From the NCBI GenBank assembly GCA_001896885.1, contig MKRJ01000047.1, forward strand, positions 1-43,429: a stretch of DNA of 43,429 bases. Direction: 5' to 3'. This DNA is from Rhizobiales bacterium 65-79. GTDB lineage: Bacteria; Pseudomonadota; Alphaproteobacteria; Rhizobiales; Rhizobiaceae. The first letter of the stretch is position 1; each line of letters starts with the position of its first letter. The translations under genes were made by a program, and so were the position numbers. Below, one piece after another: positions 27,570 to 37,150 of the stretch. The notes beneath the pieces are model-generated. The model had not been told where the DNA came from. It did no database searches and worked only from the letters and a program-made list of their open reading frames with translations.

Positions 27570-27596
27570 TCGGATCTTCAGGGGTCGGCTGTCGGC

Positions 27597-30500
27597 CTAT
27601 TTCGACACGAAGCAGGTCCCGCCGGCCGCCTTGTACTTGGTGCAGAGCGCGATGGCGTCCTCCTTGGAGCCCGCCGAGATGCGCACCCGGTAATAGGTGC
27701 CCTTGCCGGTGATCTCGGCCTTGACGATGTTGGCCGCATGGCCGCCGAGGATGCCGGAATAGCGGCGCGCCAGATTCTGGTAGGAGGTCTGCGCGGCTTC
27801 CGCCGTCGGCTGCGAGGCGATCTGCATCGACCAGTCGCCGGAAGCCTCCTTCACGGGCGCCGGTGCCGGGGCGGGCTCGGCCGAGGCGACTTTCTGCGGC
27901 GCCGCGCCGACGATATCGACCGGCTGGTCCGCGGGACGCGATGGCGCGACCGCCACCCTTGCCGGCATGGTGATCCGGCCACGGTCCGTACGCTCGAACG
28001 ATTTGGGTGCCGGCTGCTCGGGCTTCTGGGCCTCGGCCGGCTTCACGTCGGCCTTCGCCATGGCCGCCATGGCGTCCTCCTTGGAGGCGGCCGGCTCCTG
28101 CGTCGGGACCGGCGCCGCGGCCGGCAACTGAGCGGGCGCGTCCTTCGCCTGCGGCGCGGCCGCCGGCTTGCTTTCGGCCGGGGCCGGATCCTCGCGCGGA
28201 ACCATCGTCCCGTCGGCGCGGACGATCATGGTTTTGACCTTGCGCGGCGTCACCGCCAGGATGTCGCCGTCGGCGCGCTTCGGCGTCGGATCGGGCGTCG
28301 GCGCCAGCCTGTCCTCGCCCTTCGGGGCGGCCTTGATCAGGTCGGCGATGTCCTGCGAGGTCGCTGTCTTGCCGACGGCCGGGGCCGCGGCGGCCGCGTT
28401 GGCGGAAGCCTTGCCGCCGTCGGACGCCGGCGCGGCGGCGTCGTTCATATCGCCGCCGGCGGAAGCATCGCCATTGGCGGGTCCGCTCTGGTCGTCCTCG
28501 AACACGCCCGGCAAGGCCGAATTGTCCTTGGCGCGGGCCGAGATGTCGACCGGCTGCTCCTCGGTCGAGACCAGCTTCTTCTGTTCCGGCGCCGTGGCCG
28601 TCGCGCCGTCCGCGACGCGCTCATAGACCTTGTTGTCCTGGTTCGGCACGTTGACGCCGCCGGGGTTCTTCGGCTTGACCTTCACCGGATGCGCGTCGGC
28701 CTTGAGCACCACCGGCTGGTCGCTCTTCTCGCTGCTCCCCCGCGACAGGGCGAAGGCGCCGATGCCGCCGATCAGGAGAACGCCGACGGCAACGCCGGCG
28801 AGGAGCCGGCCGCGGCGGGCCGGAATGCGACGCGGCGCATAGGCCGCCGGGGCGTAGGCTTCGTCGGGCTCCTCGGCCACGGCCGCCGCGAACTCGTCGG
28901 GCAGGAAATCCGCATCGTCGAAAACGAGCTCGTCCTCGGCGCCCGCCTCGACGCCCGCGCCGTGCCTGCCGGCCGCGGCGAAATCTTCCACCGCCGCCGG
29001 AGCGGCCGGCGCCACCGGCGCCTCATGCCTGCTGGCGATGCCGAGTTCCTCGGCGAACAGGCGCTCGATGTCCGTCGCCGCCGGCGCCGGGCGGACCCAT
29101 TCCTCCGCCACCGCCGCCTGCCGGATGGCCTCGGTATGCTGCGAAAGCGTCTGGAACGCGTGCTCGAACTCCTCGTCCAATTCGTCGTAGACAGGCGCGG
29201 GACGCTCTTCCGTCAGGAAGGTCGGCACGGGGATGTCGAGGTCGTCGGCGACGGCGACGGCCGGCTCGAAGACTTCCATCGTCTCGATCTCGGGCGTCGT
29301 CTCGGCCTCCCGCGCCGTCTCGATCCCGGACATCGTCTCGGTCTCTCGCACCGTGTCGATCGCGGACGCTGTCTCGATCTCAGGCGTCTCGATCTCAGGC
29401 GTCTCGATCTCCGGCGTCCCGATCTCGCGCGCCGCTTCGGCTTCCGCCGGTTCGGCGACGTCGGGAACCGGGGCCATATAGGCATGCATCGCGTCGGCCA
29501 TCCGCTCGATGTCGGCCGCGATATAGCTATGCTGGGCGGGCTCGTCCGCCGCCCTGATGTCGAGGAACGGCGTGATTTCGCTCCTGTCCTCGACGGGAAC
29601 GTACTCCTCCGTCACGGCGGCCGCTGCCGCTTCCGGCTCGACGGCATAGGAAGGCCACGCCGGCTCTTCCGCATGCGCGTCGACGGACATCCCGTCGTCC
29701 CGCGCATCCTCGTCCATGGCGTGGTGGTCGGCCTCCGGCACGGCGGGGGCCGGCGTCTCGGCCTTCATGGGCTTCATCGGATCGCGGCGCTGCGGCAGGC
29801 CCCGGTCGGTTCCGAGCGCGGCCAGTATATCGAACGGGTCGATGGCCCGGGCCCGCGCCGCCGGTCTTTCCTCGGCCGGCGCTTCCGCCCTTCCCTGCAT
29901 GGCAGCCGGGGCTTCCGGCTTCGGCGCGGCTTCACGGTATTGCTGAGCCGCGGACTTGAAGGAGCGGATATCGAAGACCGGAGCCTCGACGGCTCCATAA
30001 TGCCTCGGCGTCTCTTCCGTCGCGGGATGGCTTGCATAGCCCGGAGCGGAGAAGGAAGGCCGATAGACGTTGCGCTCGTCCTGCCAGGCGGCGGCCGGCT
30101 GCGCTTCTGCCCTCTCCGGAGCGGCATGTTGCGCGGTGGTCTCGACTTCGCCCGTCCATGCCGGTGCGACTTCGCCTGTCCATTCCGGCGCGGCGTCGTT
30201 CGGCGGCGCCACGCCGAAATCCATGTCGACGTCGGCGAGGCCCTCGTCGGCGGCGCCCGCATCCTCATGCGTAACCGGCCCGGCGTCGCTTTCCCCGGCG
30301 GGCCGCCAGAAATCCTCGTCGCCGGCGAGCTCTTCCTCGAGGCTCGCCGCGAAGGCTTCGTCCACCTCGTCGACGGCCGGCGCCCCGCCGGCGTTTTCCT
30401 GTGGATAATCCGGCTGGGACGGGCCGATCGGGGCGTCCGGGCCCGGATCGAACATGCCCATCAGCTCTTTTTCGAGGTCGATCTCGAAATTCTCGTCGGG

Positions 30501-30617
30501 ACGGGGAGTCGGCTGGACGCGCGGATCGAATCCCATTATGCGCGTCAATTCGGCAAACGGATCATTGGCTTTGAAATCCTGATCGCCAGCGGCTCTGAGC
30601 TGCACCTTATTTGCCAT
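27597..30617 (-). CDS. Large SPOR-domain membrane protein
   Basis: The ~1006-residue protein has a long acidic cytosolic N-terminal part (about 1-600), one membrane segment (about 602-622, LLAGVAVGVLLIGGIGAFAL), a Pro/Ala/Lys-rich periplasmic linker, and a C-terminal SPOR domain (about 930-1006, beginning GDWSMQIASQPTAEAAQTSY) that binds denuded glycan strands at division sites. In the N-terminal part an E-rich repeat occurs (TPEIETPEIETPEIET and relatives at about 29280-29430). Homologous SPOR genes next to argS and nagZ are conserved in rhizobia. It lies 95 bases after argS on the same strand. The start could also be a GTG four codons upstream (30629). Confidence 0.88.
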   Translation of the reverse strand: MANKVQLRAAGDQDFKANDPFAELTRIMGFDPRVQPTPRPDENFEIDLEKELMGMFDPGPDAPIGPSQPDYPQENAGGAPAVDEVDEAFAASLEEELAGDEDFWRPAGESDAGPVTHEDAGAADEGLADVDMDFGVAPPNDAAPEWTGEVAPAWTGEVETTAQHAAPERAEAQPAAAWQDERNVYRPSFSAPGYASHPATEETPRHYGAVEAPVFDIRSFKSAAQQYREAAPKPEAPAAMQGRAEAPAEERPAARARAIDPFDILAALGTDRGLPQRRDPMKPMKAETPAPAVPEADHHAMDEDARDDGMSVDAHAEEPAWPSYAVEPEAAAAAVTEEYVPVEDRSEITPFLDIRAADEPAQHSYIAADIERMADAMHAYMAPVPDVAEPAEAEAAREIGTPEIETPEIETPEIETASAIDTVRETETMSGIETAREAETTPEIETMEVFEPAVAVADDLDIPVPTFLTEERPAPVYDELDEEFEHAFQTLSQHTEAIRQAAVAEEWVRPAPAATDIERLFAEELGIASRHEAPVAPAAPAAVEDFAAAGRHGAGVEAGAEDELVFDDADFLPDEFAAAVAEEPDEAYAPAAYAPRRIPARRGRLLAGVAVGVLLIGGIGAFALSRGSSEKSDQPVVLKADAHPVKVKPKNPGGVNVPNQDNKVYERVADGATATAPEQKKLVSTEEQPVDISARAKDNSALPGVFEDDQSGPANGDASAGGDMNDAAAPASDGGKASANAAAAAPAVGKTATSQDIADLIKAAPKGEDRLAPTPDPTPKRADGDILAVTPRKVKTMIVRADGTMVPREDPAPAESKPAAAPQAKDAPAQLPAAAPVPTQEPAASKEDAMAAMAKADVKPAEAQKPEQPAPKSFERTDRGRITMPARVAVAPSRPADQPVDIVGAAPQKVASAEPAPAPAPVKEASGDWSMQIASQPTAEAAQTSYQNLARRYSGILGGHAANIVKAEITGKGTYYRVRISAGSKEDAIALCTKYKAAGGTCFVSK

Positions 30618-30712
30618 GCTTGTCCACACTCACACACTTCGGACGCCGGCGACGTCGCGCGTTTCGGCCTACCAGCGCAATATGGGCAATCGGTGGCAGG
30701 CTTTGCCGCCTC

Positions 30713-32470
30713 CTAGCGCATCTCCGAAGGTGCTTCCGCCCCGATCAGCGCCAGGCCCGACGACAACACGTCAAGAACAGCCTGCACCAGACCCAGCCTG
30801 GCATCGGTCAATTGTGGATCGTTAACCTTAACAAACCGTAAGCCAGGATTTTCAGTACCCCTGTTCCAGTGAGTGTGGAACGCGTTGGCCAAATCGTAAA
30901 GGAAAAAAGCGAGCCGATGCGGCTCCTGTGCTTCGGCCGCCGCCTCGATGAGCCGCGGATATTCGGCCAGTTTCCGGATCAGCCCGATCTCGCCCTCGTC
31001 GGTCAGGAGGTGGACGAACTTCTTCAGTTTCGTCCGGTCGCCGGCATCGGCATCGACATGCCCCCTGGCCTGCCGGAAGACCGAATGACAGCGCGCCGAG
31101 GCGTACTGCACGTAGAAGACGGGATTGTCCTTCGACTGCTCCGTCACCCGGGCGAAGTCGAAATCGAGCGGCGCGTCGCTCTTGCGGTAGAGCATCATGA
31201 AGCGGATGGCGTCGCGGCCGACTTCCTCGACCACGTCGCGCAGCGTCACGAACTCGCCCGCGCGTTTCGACATGCGCACCGGCTCGCCGTCGCGGAAGAG
31301 CTTGACGAGCTGGCAGAGAAGCACGGTCAGCTTCACGCGACCGCCGGCGACGGCGCGAGCCAGCGCCTCCAGCCGTTTGACGTAGCCGCCATGATCCGCG
31401 CCGAGCACGTAGATCAGTTCGCTGAAGCCGCGATCGACCTTGTCCTTCAGATAGGCCACGTCGGCGGCGAAATAGGTATAGGCGCCGTCCGACTTGACCA
31501 GCGGCCGGTCGATGTCGTCGCCGACATCGGTCGAGCGGAAGAGCGTCTGCTCGCGGTCTTCCCAGTCGTCCGGCTTCTGGCCCTTGGGCGGCGGCAGCTT
31601 GCCCTTGTAGACGTGCCCCTTCAGCGTCAGGTCGTTGATGGCGCAGCGGATCGCGTAGGCCCCGTTGGCGTGCAGCGTGCGCTCCGAGAAGAAGACGTCG
31701 TGGTGGACGTTGAGCAGCGCGAGGTCTTCCTTGATCATCACCATCATGGCGTCGATCGTTCGGTCGCCGACGATGGCGAGCGATTCTTCCTCGGGCATCT
31801 GCAGGAGGCCGCGGCCGAACTCCTTCGCCAGCGCCTGCCCCACCGGGATCAGATAGTCGCCGGGATAGAGACCGGAGGGAATCTCGCCGATCTTGTCGCC
31901 GAGCGCCTCGCGGTAGCGCAGGAAGGCCGAGCGCGCCAGCACCTCGATCTGCGCGCCGGCGTCGTTGATGTAGTATTCCTTGACGACCTCGTAGCCGGCG
32001 AAGGCGAGCAGGTTGGCGAGCGTGTCGCCCACCACCGCCCCCCGGCAATGGCCGACATGCATCGGCCCGGTCGGATTGGCGGAGACGTATTCGACGTTGA
32101 TCCTGCGGCCGGCGCCGATTTCCGAGCGGCCGTAGTCCTTCCCCGCCTCCAGCATCTCGCCGAGCCGCGCCTGCCAGAAGCCGGGGCTGAGGCGCAGATT
32201 GACGAAGCCCGGCCCGGCGACCTCGGCCGCGGCGATATCGGGATCGTTCGCCAGCACCTCGCCGATCCGCGTCGCGAGCGCGCGCGGATTCTCGCCGACC
32301 GCCTTGCCGAGCACCATGGCGGCATTGGTGGCGATATCGCCATGCGCGGGATCGCGCGGCGGCTCGGCGACGATACGGCCGAGCTCGAGCGGATCGCCGG
32401 AGAGCGTTTTCAGATCAAGCGTTTGTATTGCTTTCTTGATCCGATCGTTGAAATCGGCGAAAATGTTCAT
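30713..32470 (-). CDS. argS: Arginyl-tRNA synthetase
   Basis: The 585-residue class I synthetase attaches arginine to tRNA-Arg. The N-terminal additional domain starts [17 protein letters not shown]; the HIGH signature reads [18 protein letters not shown] (residues about 129-146), the KMSKS-like signature reads [17 protein letters not shown], and the C-terminal anticodon-binding all-helical domain ends the protein. It sits downstream of dgt (74-base gap) and upstream of the SPOR gene, as in other rhizobia. No peculiarity is seen. Confidence 0.97.
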   Translation of the reverse strand: MNIFADFNDRIKKAIQTLDLKTLSGDPLELGRIVAEPPRDPAHGDIATNAAMVLGKAVGENPRALATRIGEVLANDPDIAAAEVAGPGFVNLRLSPGFWQARLGEMLEAGKDYGRSEIGAGRRINVEYVSANPTGPMHVGHCRGAVVGDTLANLLAFAGYEVVKEYYINDAGAQIEVLARSAFLRYREALGDKIGEIPSGLYPGDYLIPVGQALAKEFGRGLLQMPEEESLAIVGDRTIDAMMVMIKEDLALLNVHHDVFFSERTLHANGAYAIRCAINDLTLKGHVYKGKLPPPKGQKPDDWEDREQTLFRSTDVGDDIDRPLVKSDGAYTYFAADVAYLKDKVDRGFSELIYVLGADHGGYVKRLEALARAVAGGRVKLTVLLCQLVKLFRDGEPVRMSKRAGEFVTLRDVVEEVGRDAIRFMMLYRKSDAPLDFDFARVTEQSKDNPVFYVQYASARCHSVFRQARGHVDADAGDRTKLKKFVHLLTDEGEIGLIRKLAEYPRLIEAAAEAQEPHRLAFFLYDLANAFHTHWNRGTENPGLRFVKVNDPQLTDARLGLVQAVLDVLSSGLALIGAEAPSEMR

Positions 32471-32544
32471 TCTGCGTTGCCCGTGAGGAGACGTCGGAGG
32501 CGAGCCGGGATCGGGAGGCCGTCCATCCGGATTTGGTCCCGCCC

Positions 32545-33768
32545 CTACCCCAAATCCGGTGTGTGGTCAAACAGGCGGCGGTGCTCCTTGACCGCATAAT
32601 TGTCCGTCATGCCGGCGAGGAAGTCGGCCACGTGCCGCGCCTTGACGCGCTCCTCGGCCTTTCCGAGCAGTTCGCGCCAGCCTTCCGGCATCAGGCCGGG
32701 ATCGGCGAAATAGGCGTCGAAGAGGTCGCGCACGATCCTGTCCGCCCCTTCGCGCACGCGCAGGACCACCGGGTTGCGATAGAGATTGGCGTAGAGGAAC
32801 GCCTTCAGTTCTTTCTCCCGCGTCCGCATGGACGGCGAGAAGGTCACGATCGCGCGGCCCGCATCGTGCACGTCCTCGACGCTTTCGGGCCGTATCTCTG
32901 CCAGATGGGCGTTCGCGGTGCGGATCACGTCCTCGACCATCAGCGTGATCTGGCGCCGCATCAGTTCGTGGCCGGCGCGCACCGCATCGAGCGCCGGATA
33001 AAGCGCCCGCACCTCGCGAAGGATGGAACCGGACAGTTCCAATCCTTCGAGCATGTCGAGGCCGAGCAACCCCGAGCGCAGCCCGTCGTCGATGTCGTGC
33101 GCGTCATAGGCGATGTCGTCGGCGATCGCCGCGCATTGCGCCTCGATGCCGGCATAGCGGTCGAGTTCGAGGTCCTGCAGCGCGTCGTAGTCGAGGATCG
33201 AGCGCGGCACCGGCCCGTGGAGCCCCTCCCCATTAGCGCCGACGAGCGGACCGTTATGCTTGACCAGTCCCTCCAGCGTCTCCCAGGAGAGGTTGAGCCC
33301 GTCGAACTCGGCGTAGCGGCGTTCGAGCCGCGTCACGGCGCGCAGCGACTGGGCGTTGTGGTCGAAGCCGCCCCAGGGCGCCATCCTGTCGTTCAGCGCG
33401 TCCTCGCCCGTATGGCCGAAGGGCGTGTGGCCGAAATCGTGGACGAGCGCCACCGCCTCGGCGAGGTCCTCGTCCGCGCGCAGCGCCCGCGCCAGGGCGC
33501 GGGCGATCTGCGCCACCTCGATCGTATGGGTCAGGCGTGTGCGGTAATGGTCGCCCTCCTCGGCGATGAAGACCTGCGTCTTGTGCCTCAGCCGCCGGAA
33601 GGCCGTGGAATGGATGATGCGGTCGCGGTCGCGCTGGAAGGCGGTGCGGGTCGGGCTTTCGGCCTCGGGGAAGAGCCGCCCGCGCGTTTTCGCCGGATCG
33701 CTGGCCCAGGCGGCGCGCGGCCGGTAGCCGAAGCCGATGCCTTCCAGGCCCTGCGTCTCGCCCGTCAT
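32545..33768 (-). CDS. dgt: Deoxyguanosinetriphosphate triphosphohydrolase-like protein
   Basis: The 407-residue HD-superfamily dNTP triphosphohydrolase. Metal-binding motifs are visible: [19 protein letters not shown] (His), [20 protein letters not shown] (HD..H), and [17 protein letters not shown] with the third-metal Asp. It belongs to the shorter class of Dgt proteins found widely in alphaproteobacteria, which hydrolyse dNTPs to nucleosides and triphosphate. The ATG at 33768 ([20 protein letters not shown]) is chosen because the open frame to 33870 overlaps the divergent erpA start region. The erpA gene diverges 86 bases away and argS follows. Confidence 0.95.
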   Translation of the reverse strand: MTGETQGLEGIGFGYRPRAAWASDPAKTRGRLFPEAESPTRTAFQRDRDRIIHSTAFRRLRHKTQVFIAEEGDHYRTRLTHTIEVAQIARALARALRADEDLAEAVALVHDFGHTPFGHTGEDALNDRMAPWGGFDHNAQSLRAVTRLERRYAEFDGLNLSWETLEGLVKHNGPLVGANGEGLHGPVPRSILDYDALQDLELDRYAGIEAQCAAIADDIAYDAHDIDDGLRSGLLGLDMLEGLELSGSILREVRALYPALDAVRAGHELMRRQITLMVEDVIRTANAHLAEIRPESVEDVHDAGRAIVTFSPSMRTREKELKAFLYANLYRNPVVLRVREGADRIVRDLFDAYFADPGLMPEGWRELLGKAEERVKARHVADFLAGMTDNYAVKEHRRLFDHTPDLG

Positions 33769-33854
33769 ACGCCGCCGCCGGTTGACTTGCCCTTGTTGAC
33801 TTACCAACGGGGGCTTCATACCTATGCGTTGGAAAGAATTGCAAGGCAGCCGCC

Positions 33855-34205
33855 ATGGGCGTTGACGCAAAATCCGCGATGAAGGGCGTCGAGGTGACCG
33901 AAGCCGCGGCGCGGCGCATCGCGAAGATCGTGGCCTCCGAACCCGGCAAGATGGGCTTGAGGATCAGCGTCGAAGGCGGCGGCTGCTCCGGCTTCTCCTA
34001 CAAGTTCGACCTCGTGGATTCCCGGAACGGCGACGACGTCGCCTTCACGCGCGACGGCGCCACCGTGCTGATCGACGAGATATCGCTCGTCTATATGGGC
34101 GGCTCGGTCATCGATTTCGTCGACGATCTGATGGGCCAGTCCTTCCAGATAAAAAACCCGAACGCCGTCGCCTCCTGCGGCTGCGGGACGAGCTTTTCGA
34201 TTTAA
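33855..34205 (+). CDS. erpA: Iron-sulfur cluster insertion protein ErpA
   Basis: The 116-residue A-type carrier donates Fe-S clusters to client enzymes. Cys residues are at 44 (GGGCSGFSY), 108 and 110 (SCGCGTSF), the usual ligand set, and the sequence [20 protein letters not shown] is typical. The gene is divergent from dgt and the chosen start (33855) follows AAGGCAGCCGCC; another in-frame Met at 33879 would remove the first eight residues, so the start is a little open. The pairing of erpA with dgt and xth is common in this order. A palindrome-rich block follows the stop. Confidence 0.94.
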   Translation: MGVDAKSAMKGVEVTEAAARRIAKIVASEPGKMGLRISVEGGGCSGFSYKFDLVDSRNGDDVAFTRDGATVLIDEISLVYMGGSVIDFVDDLMGQSFQIKNPNAVASCGCGTSFSI

Positions 34206-34269
34206 CATCGCGCGACCGCGCGTCAGCCCGATTTCCTGGCAGCGCGAAAAGCTGACCGGAAGACCGGCG

Positions 34270-34346
34270 AGGCAGACCGCCCCGCGCGTCATCCCGGTTT
34301 TCGACACGAGCGCAGCGAGCGTCGAAAAACCGGGACCCATTCCGTA
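34270..34346 (+). repeat. Left inverted copy of the GIY-YIG-flanking palindromic element
   Basis: The copy reads outward-in as GGCAGACCGCCCCGCGCGTC, then ATCCCGGTTTTCG, a variable hairpin loop ACACGAGCGCAGCGAGCGTC, then GAAAAACCGGGACCCATTCC. The halves ATCCCGGTTTTCG and CGAAAAACCGGGA pair, so it is itself an imperfect palindrome. The right copy at 34721-34797 is the reverse complement, matching at both outer ends and differing mainly in the hairpin centre. Just after it, at 34342-34360 and 34373-34391, are two small direct repeats of period 31 (CCGTAGACGCTACGTAGA and CCGCAGACGCTGCGTAGA), each a short hairpin. Confidence 0.82.
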
Positions 34347-34395
34347 GACGCTACGTAGAATCGGGATCCCTTCCGCAGACGCTGCGTAGAGATCG

Positions 34396-34683
34396 CTACC
34401 AACCGATTCCGCCGTAAAGTTCACGCCAATCCGGATTCATTTCCTCTATAAGCCGGATCTTCCATTCACGCCGCCATTTCTTGATGCGCTTTTCCGCTAC
34501 GATCGCCTCGCCAATATCTTGATATTCCCGGTACCAGACTAGTCGAATGGCACCGTACCGCGCGGTAAAGCCACGTCCTTGACGTTGCTTATGCTCCCAG
34601 ACCCGGCGCGCAAGATCAGCTGTGACACCGGTATAAAGTGTGCCGTTTTTCTTCGCGGCAAGGATATAGACATGGCCGGGCAT
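34396..34683 (-). CDS. Small GIY-YIG endonuclease-domain protein (YhbQ/UPF0213-like)
   Basis: A 95-residue protein comprising a lone GIY-YIG nuclease domain. The opening HVYILAAKKNGTLYTGVT gives the two Tyr/Gly half motifs (YIL...YTG), RRVWEHK supplies the conserved Arg, and EAIVAEKRIKKW the catalytic Glu. This is the UPF0213 group, whose physiological substrate is not settled. The gene lies opposite to erpA and to the following SH3 gene and is flanked on both sides by inverted copies of one palindromic element, which suggests that the gene and repeats form a cassette. Its 3' end abuts small hairpin repeats. Base use looks less GC-rich than neighbours, which fits an acquired unit. Confidence 0.9.
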   Translation of the reverse strand: MPGHVYILAAKKNGTLYTGVTADLARRVWEHKQRQGRGFTARYGAIRLVWYREYQDIGEAIVAEKRIKKWRREWKIRLIEEMNPDWRELYGGIGW

Positions 34684-34720
34684 AGTTCCCCATACTGTGA
34701 AGGAAACGGCTCGTCCAATT

Positions 34721-34797
34721 TACGGAATGGGTCCCGGTCTTTCGGCCAGCGCTGCGCGCTGGCCGAAAACCGGGATGACGCGCGGGGTAGTCTGCCA
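34721..34797 (-). repeat. Right inverted copy of the GIY-YIG-flanking palindromic element
   Basis: Read on the minus strand this matches the left copy at both ends: GGCAGACTACCCCGCGCGTC and ATCCCGGTTTTCG, then a different but also palindromic centre (GCCAGCGCGCAGCGCTGGC), then CGAAAGACCGGGACCCATTC. Conserved arms with compensating changes in the centre suggest that hairpin shape rather than sequence is kept. It starts 37 bases beyond the GIY-YIG start codon. Confidence 0.82.
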
Positions 34798-34942
34798 CGC
34801 CTCCCCGCCGGCAACCGCCTTTCCTTCCCGCATGAACCTTACCTGAAAGCCCCATTCAACGCCGGTTCAGTGCGAGGGAACCATGCTGGCCCGATCCTAT
34901 GGGTCCATCGAAGGGACCAGTCTCTATGAAGGAGAAAGGCAG

Positions 34943-35587
34943 ATGAAGACGATGAATCCGCTCAAGCTTGGCCTGGTCGCCGCGGGCCTGCTCGTGCCCG
35001 GCGCCGCTTACGCGGCCACCAGCGCCATCGCGACGACCAACCTCAGCATGCGCACGGGGCCGAGCGCCGGCTACGAGGTGGTCGACGTCATCCCCGATGG
35101 CGGCCGCGTCACCGTCTATGGCTGCCTCGGCGGCTACAATTGGTGCGATGTGAGCTGGGATGGCCTTCGCGGCTGGACATCGGGCAACTATCTCGCCTAT
35201 CTTGGCGAGCGCTACTACCGCGATCCCATCCCGAGCATCGGCGTCATCATCGGCGTGCCGATCGTCCGCTACGACCGCGAGGTCTATTTCGATCGCTGGT
35301 ACCGCCACCGCGGCCCCGAGATCCGCCATGACCGCCACCAGCATCGTCAGGAAGTCCGGCAGGAACGGCGCGAGGACCGCAAGGCGGTCCGTCAGGAGCG
35401 CCGCGACGTGATCCAGGAACGCCACGACCTGCGGGGCGCCCGCCACGATTTGAGGGATGCGCGCCGGCACGGCGAGAACCCCAGGCAGGAGCGTCACCAG
35501 GTTCACAAGGAGAAGCGCCAGCTGCACCAGGAGAAGCGTCAGCTGGACAAGGCGCGCCAGGACCGCCGTCACGACCGCCACGGTTGA
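34943..35587 (+). CDS. Exported SH3-domain protein with charged C-terminal repeat region
   Basis: A 214-residue secreted protein. After a signal peptide (MNPLKLGLVAAGLLVPGAAY, cleavage near AYAA) comes a bacterial SH3 domain (TTNLSMRTGPSAGYEVVDVI, then YGCLGGYNWCDVSWDGLRGW) with two cysteines near each other that could be disulfide bonded. The last ~110 residues are very charged with Arg, His, Glu, Gln and Lys and short repeats (RQERREDRKAVRQERRD, HQEKRQLDKARQDR), probably a helical or disordered periplasmic arm. GGAGAAAGGC at 34931-34940 fixes the start at 34943; the open frame to 34883 overlaps the right flanking repeat end. Domain call is firm; the role is unknown. Confidence 0.87.
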   Translation: MKTMNPLKLGLVAAGLLVPGAAYAATSAIATTNLSMRTGPSAGYEVVDVIPDGGRVTVYGCLGGYNWCDVSWDGLRGWTSGNYLAYLGERYYRDPIPSIGVIIGVPIVRYDREVYFDRWYRHRGPEIRHDRHQHRQEVRQERREDRKAVRQERRDVIQERHDLRGARHDLRDARRHGENPRQERHQVHKEKRQLHQEKRQLDKARQDRRHDRHG

Positions 35588-35606
35588 CGGACTGTTGGAC
35601 TACAGA

Positions 35607-35640
35607 AACGGCCGCCGGAACGCCTGTTCCGGCGGCCGTT
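35607..35640. terminator. Bidirectional hairpin between convergent SH3 and NCS2 genes
   Basis: Perfect 14-bp inverted repeat: AACGGCCGCCGGAA (35607-35620) and TTCCGGCGGCCGTT (35627-35640), with a six-base loop. It lies between two stops at 35587 and 35651 that face each other. No long T run follows on either strand, so the terminator call rests on place and stem strength. Confidence 0.55.
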
Positions 35641-35650
35641 CCGTGGATGC

Positions 35651-37135
35651 TCAGGCTTCCGCCGACATCGCGGCCGTCTGCAGGTCCTCGGCCTTGCCCG
35701 TGGCCCCGTTGAACACCAGGTTCAGGATGACCGAGGCGACCGAGGCCATCAGGATGCCCGAGCCGATCAGCGGGGCGATCACCTTGGGCAGCCACATGCT
35801 GAAATTCGGCGCGAGTTCCGGGATCATGCCGAAGCCGAGCGAGATGGCGACGATGAAGAGATTGTTGCGGTTGCCCTTGAAATCGACCGCGCCCAGGATG
35901 CGGATGCCCGTCGCCGCCACCATGCCGAACATGACGATGCCGGCACCGCCGAGCACGACCGTCGGCAGGGCTTCCACCAGCGCCCCCATCTTCGGGATCA
36001 GGCCGAGCACGATCAGGATCACGCCGCCGGCGACGCAGACGAAGCGGCTGCGGATACCGGTCACGCCGACCAGCCCGACATTCTGCGAGAAGCTCGTATA
36101 GGGGAAGGTGTTGAAGATGCCGCCGAGCAGCGTGCCGAGGCCGTCCATCCTCAGCCCCGAGGACAGCATCGGCTGCGTCACCTTCTTGCCGGTCATCTCG
36201 CCGAGCGCCAGGAACATGCCGGTCGATTCGATCATGACCACGATCATCACCAGCACCATGGTGGCGATGAGGACCGGATCGAAGATCGGCATGCCGAAAT
36301 GGAACGGCCGGATCGGCGCCAGCCAGGCGGCGCTCGCCACCTTGTCGAAATGCATCAGGCCGAGCGCCGTGGCGATGACCCCGCCGGCGATGATGCCGAT
36401 CAGGACGGCGATGTTGGACAGGAAGCCCCTGGTGAAGCGCGCCACGCAGATGACGATCGCCAGCACGATCAGCGACAGTACGATGTTCTGCACCGGCGCA
36501 TAGGCGGGGTTGGGCAGCGACGGCGACAGCGACACGCCGGCGGGCGGCGCAGGCACGGTCGATCCCGCCGCGCCGGCCGCCTCGCTCACCGCCTTCAGCC
36601 AGGCGGCCTGGTCCGGCGACACGATCTTCGGCGCCGTCGGCCCGACCGGCAGCCCGAATATCCAGTCGATGCCGATCTTCATCAGGGAAACGCCGATCAC
36701 CAGGATGATGGTGCCGGTCACCACCGGCGGGAACAGACGCAGCATGCGGCTGACGAAGGGCGCGATCAGCATGGTGATGATGCCGGCGCCGATGATGGCG
36801 CCGAAGATCATGCGCGCGCCGTCCGTGCCGGAATGCGCGATCGCCATCGAGATCATCGGGCCGACGGCGGCGAAGGTGACGCCCATCATGACCGGCAGCT
36901 TGATGCCGAACCATTGCGTCGCCCCGAGCGACTGCAGGATCGAGGCGATGCCGCACACGAACAGATCCGCCGAGATCAGGAAGGCGACGTCTTCCGGCGC
37001 GAGCTTCAGCGCGCGGCCGATGATCAGCGGCACGGCGATGGCGCCGGCATACATGACGAGCACGTGCTGCAGGCCGAGCACGAAAAGACGCGGGGCCGGC
37101 AGCACCTCGTCCACGGATTGCGTTGACGATGACAT
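35651..37135 (-). CDS. NCS2-family nucleobase permease, xanthine/urate type
   Basis: A 494-residue inner-membrane transporter of the NCS2 (nucleobase-ascorbate) family with about 14 hydrophobic segments; members of this branch import xanthine or uric acid with protons. Family residues include LVLGLQHVLVMYAGAIAVPL, the LPVMMGVTFAAVGPM segment with Gln/Glu-like positions, LGGIFNTFPYTSFSQNVGLV (the signature with the conserved Q-N-x-G) and VCVAGGVILIVLGLIPKMGA. The start at 37135 follows AAAAGGAGGACCTC (ribosome site at 37141-37145). An RNA element resembling a xanthine-I riboswitch lies just upstream, which supports purine transport. Substrate is inferred. Confidence 0.92.
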   Translation of the reverse strand: MSSSTQSVDEVLPAPRLFVLGLQHVLVMYAGAIAVPLIIGRALKLAPEDVAFLISADLFVCGIASILQSLGATQWFGIKLPVMMGVTFAAVGPMISMAIAHSGTDGARMIFGAIIGAGIITMLIAPFVSRMLRLFPPVVTGTIILVIGVSLMKIGIDWIFGLPVGPTAPKIVSPDQAAWLKAVSEAAGAAGSTVPAPPAGVSLSPSLPNPAYAPVQNIVLSLIVLAIVICVARFTRGFLSNIAVLIGIIAGGVIATALGLMHFDKVASAAWLAPIRPFHFGMPIFDPVLIATMVLVMIVVMIESTGMFLALGEMTGKKVTQPMLSSGLRMDGLGTLLGGIFNTFPYTSFSQNVGLVGVTGIRSRFVCVAGGVILIVLGLIPKMGALVEALPTVVLGGAGIVMFGMVAATGIRILGAVDFKGNRNNLFIVAISLGFGMIPELAPNFSMWLPKVIAPLIGSGILMASVASVILNLVFNGATGKAEDLQTAAMSAEA

Positions 37136-37150
37136 GAGGTCCTCCTTTTC

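Noticed and set aside
27738-30716. Plus-strand open frame of about 990 codons opposite the SPOR gene
   Set aside because: Arg/Gly-rich shadow in the complement of an acidic repeat region; no family features.
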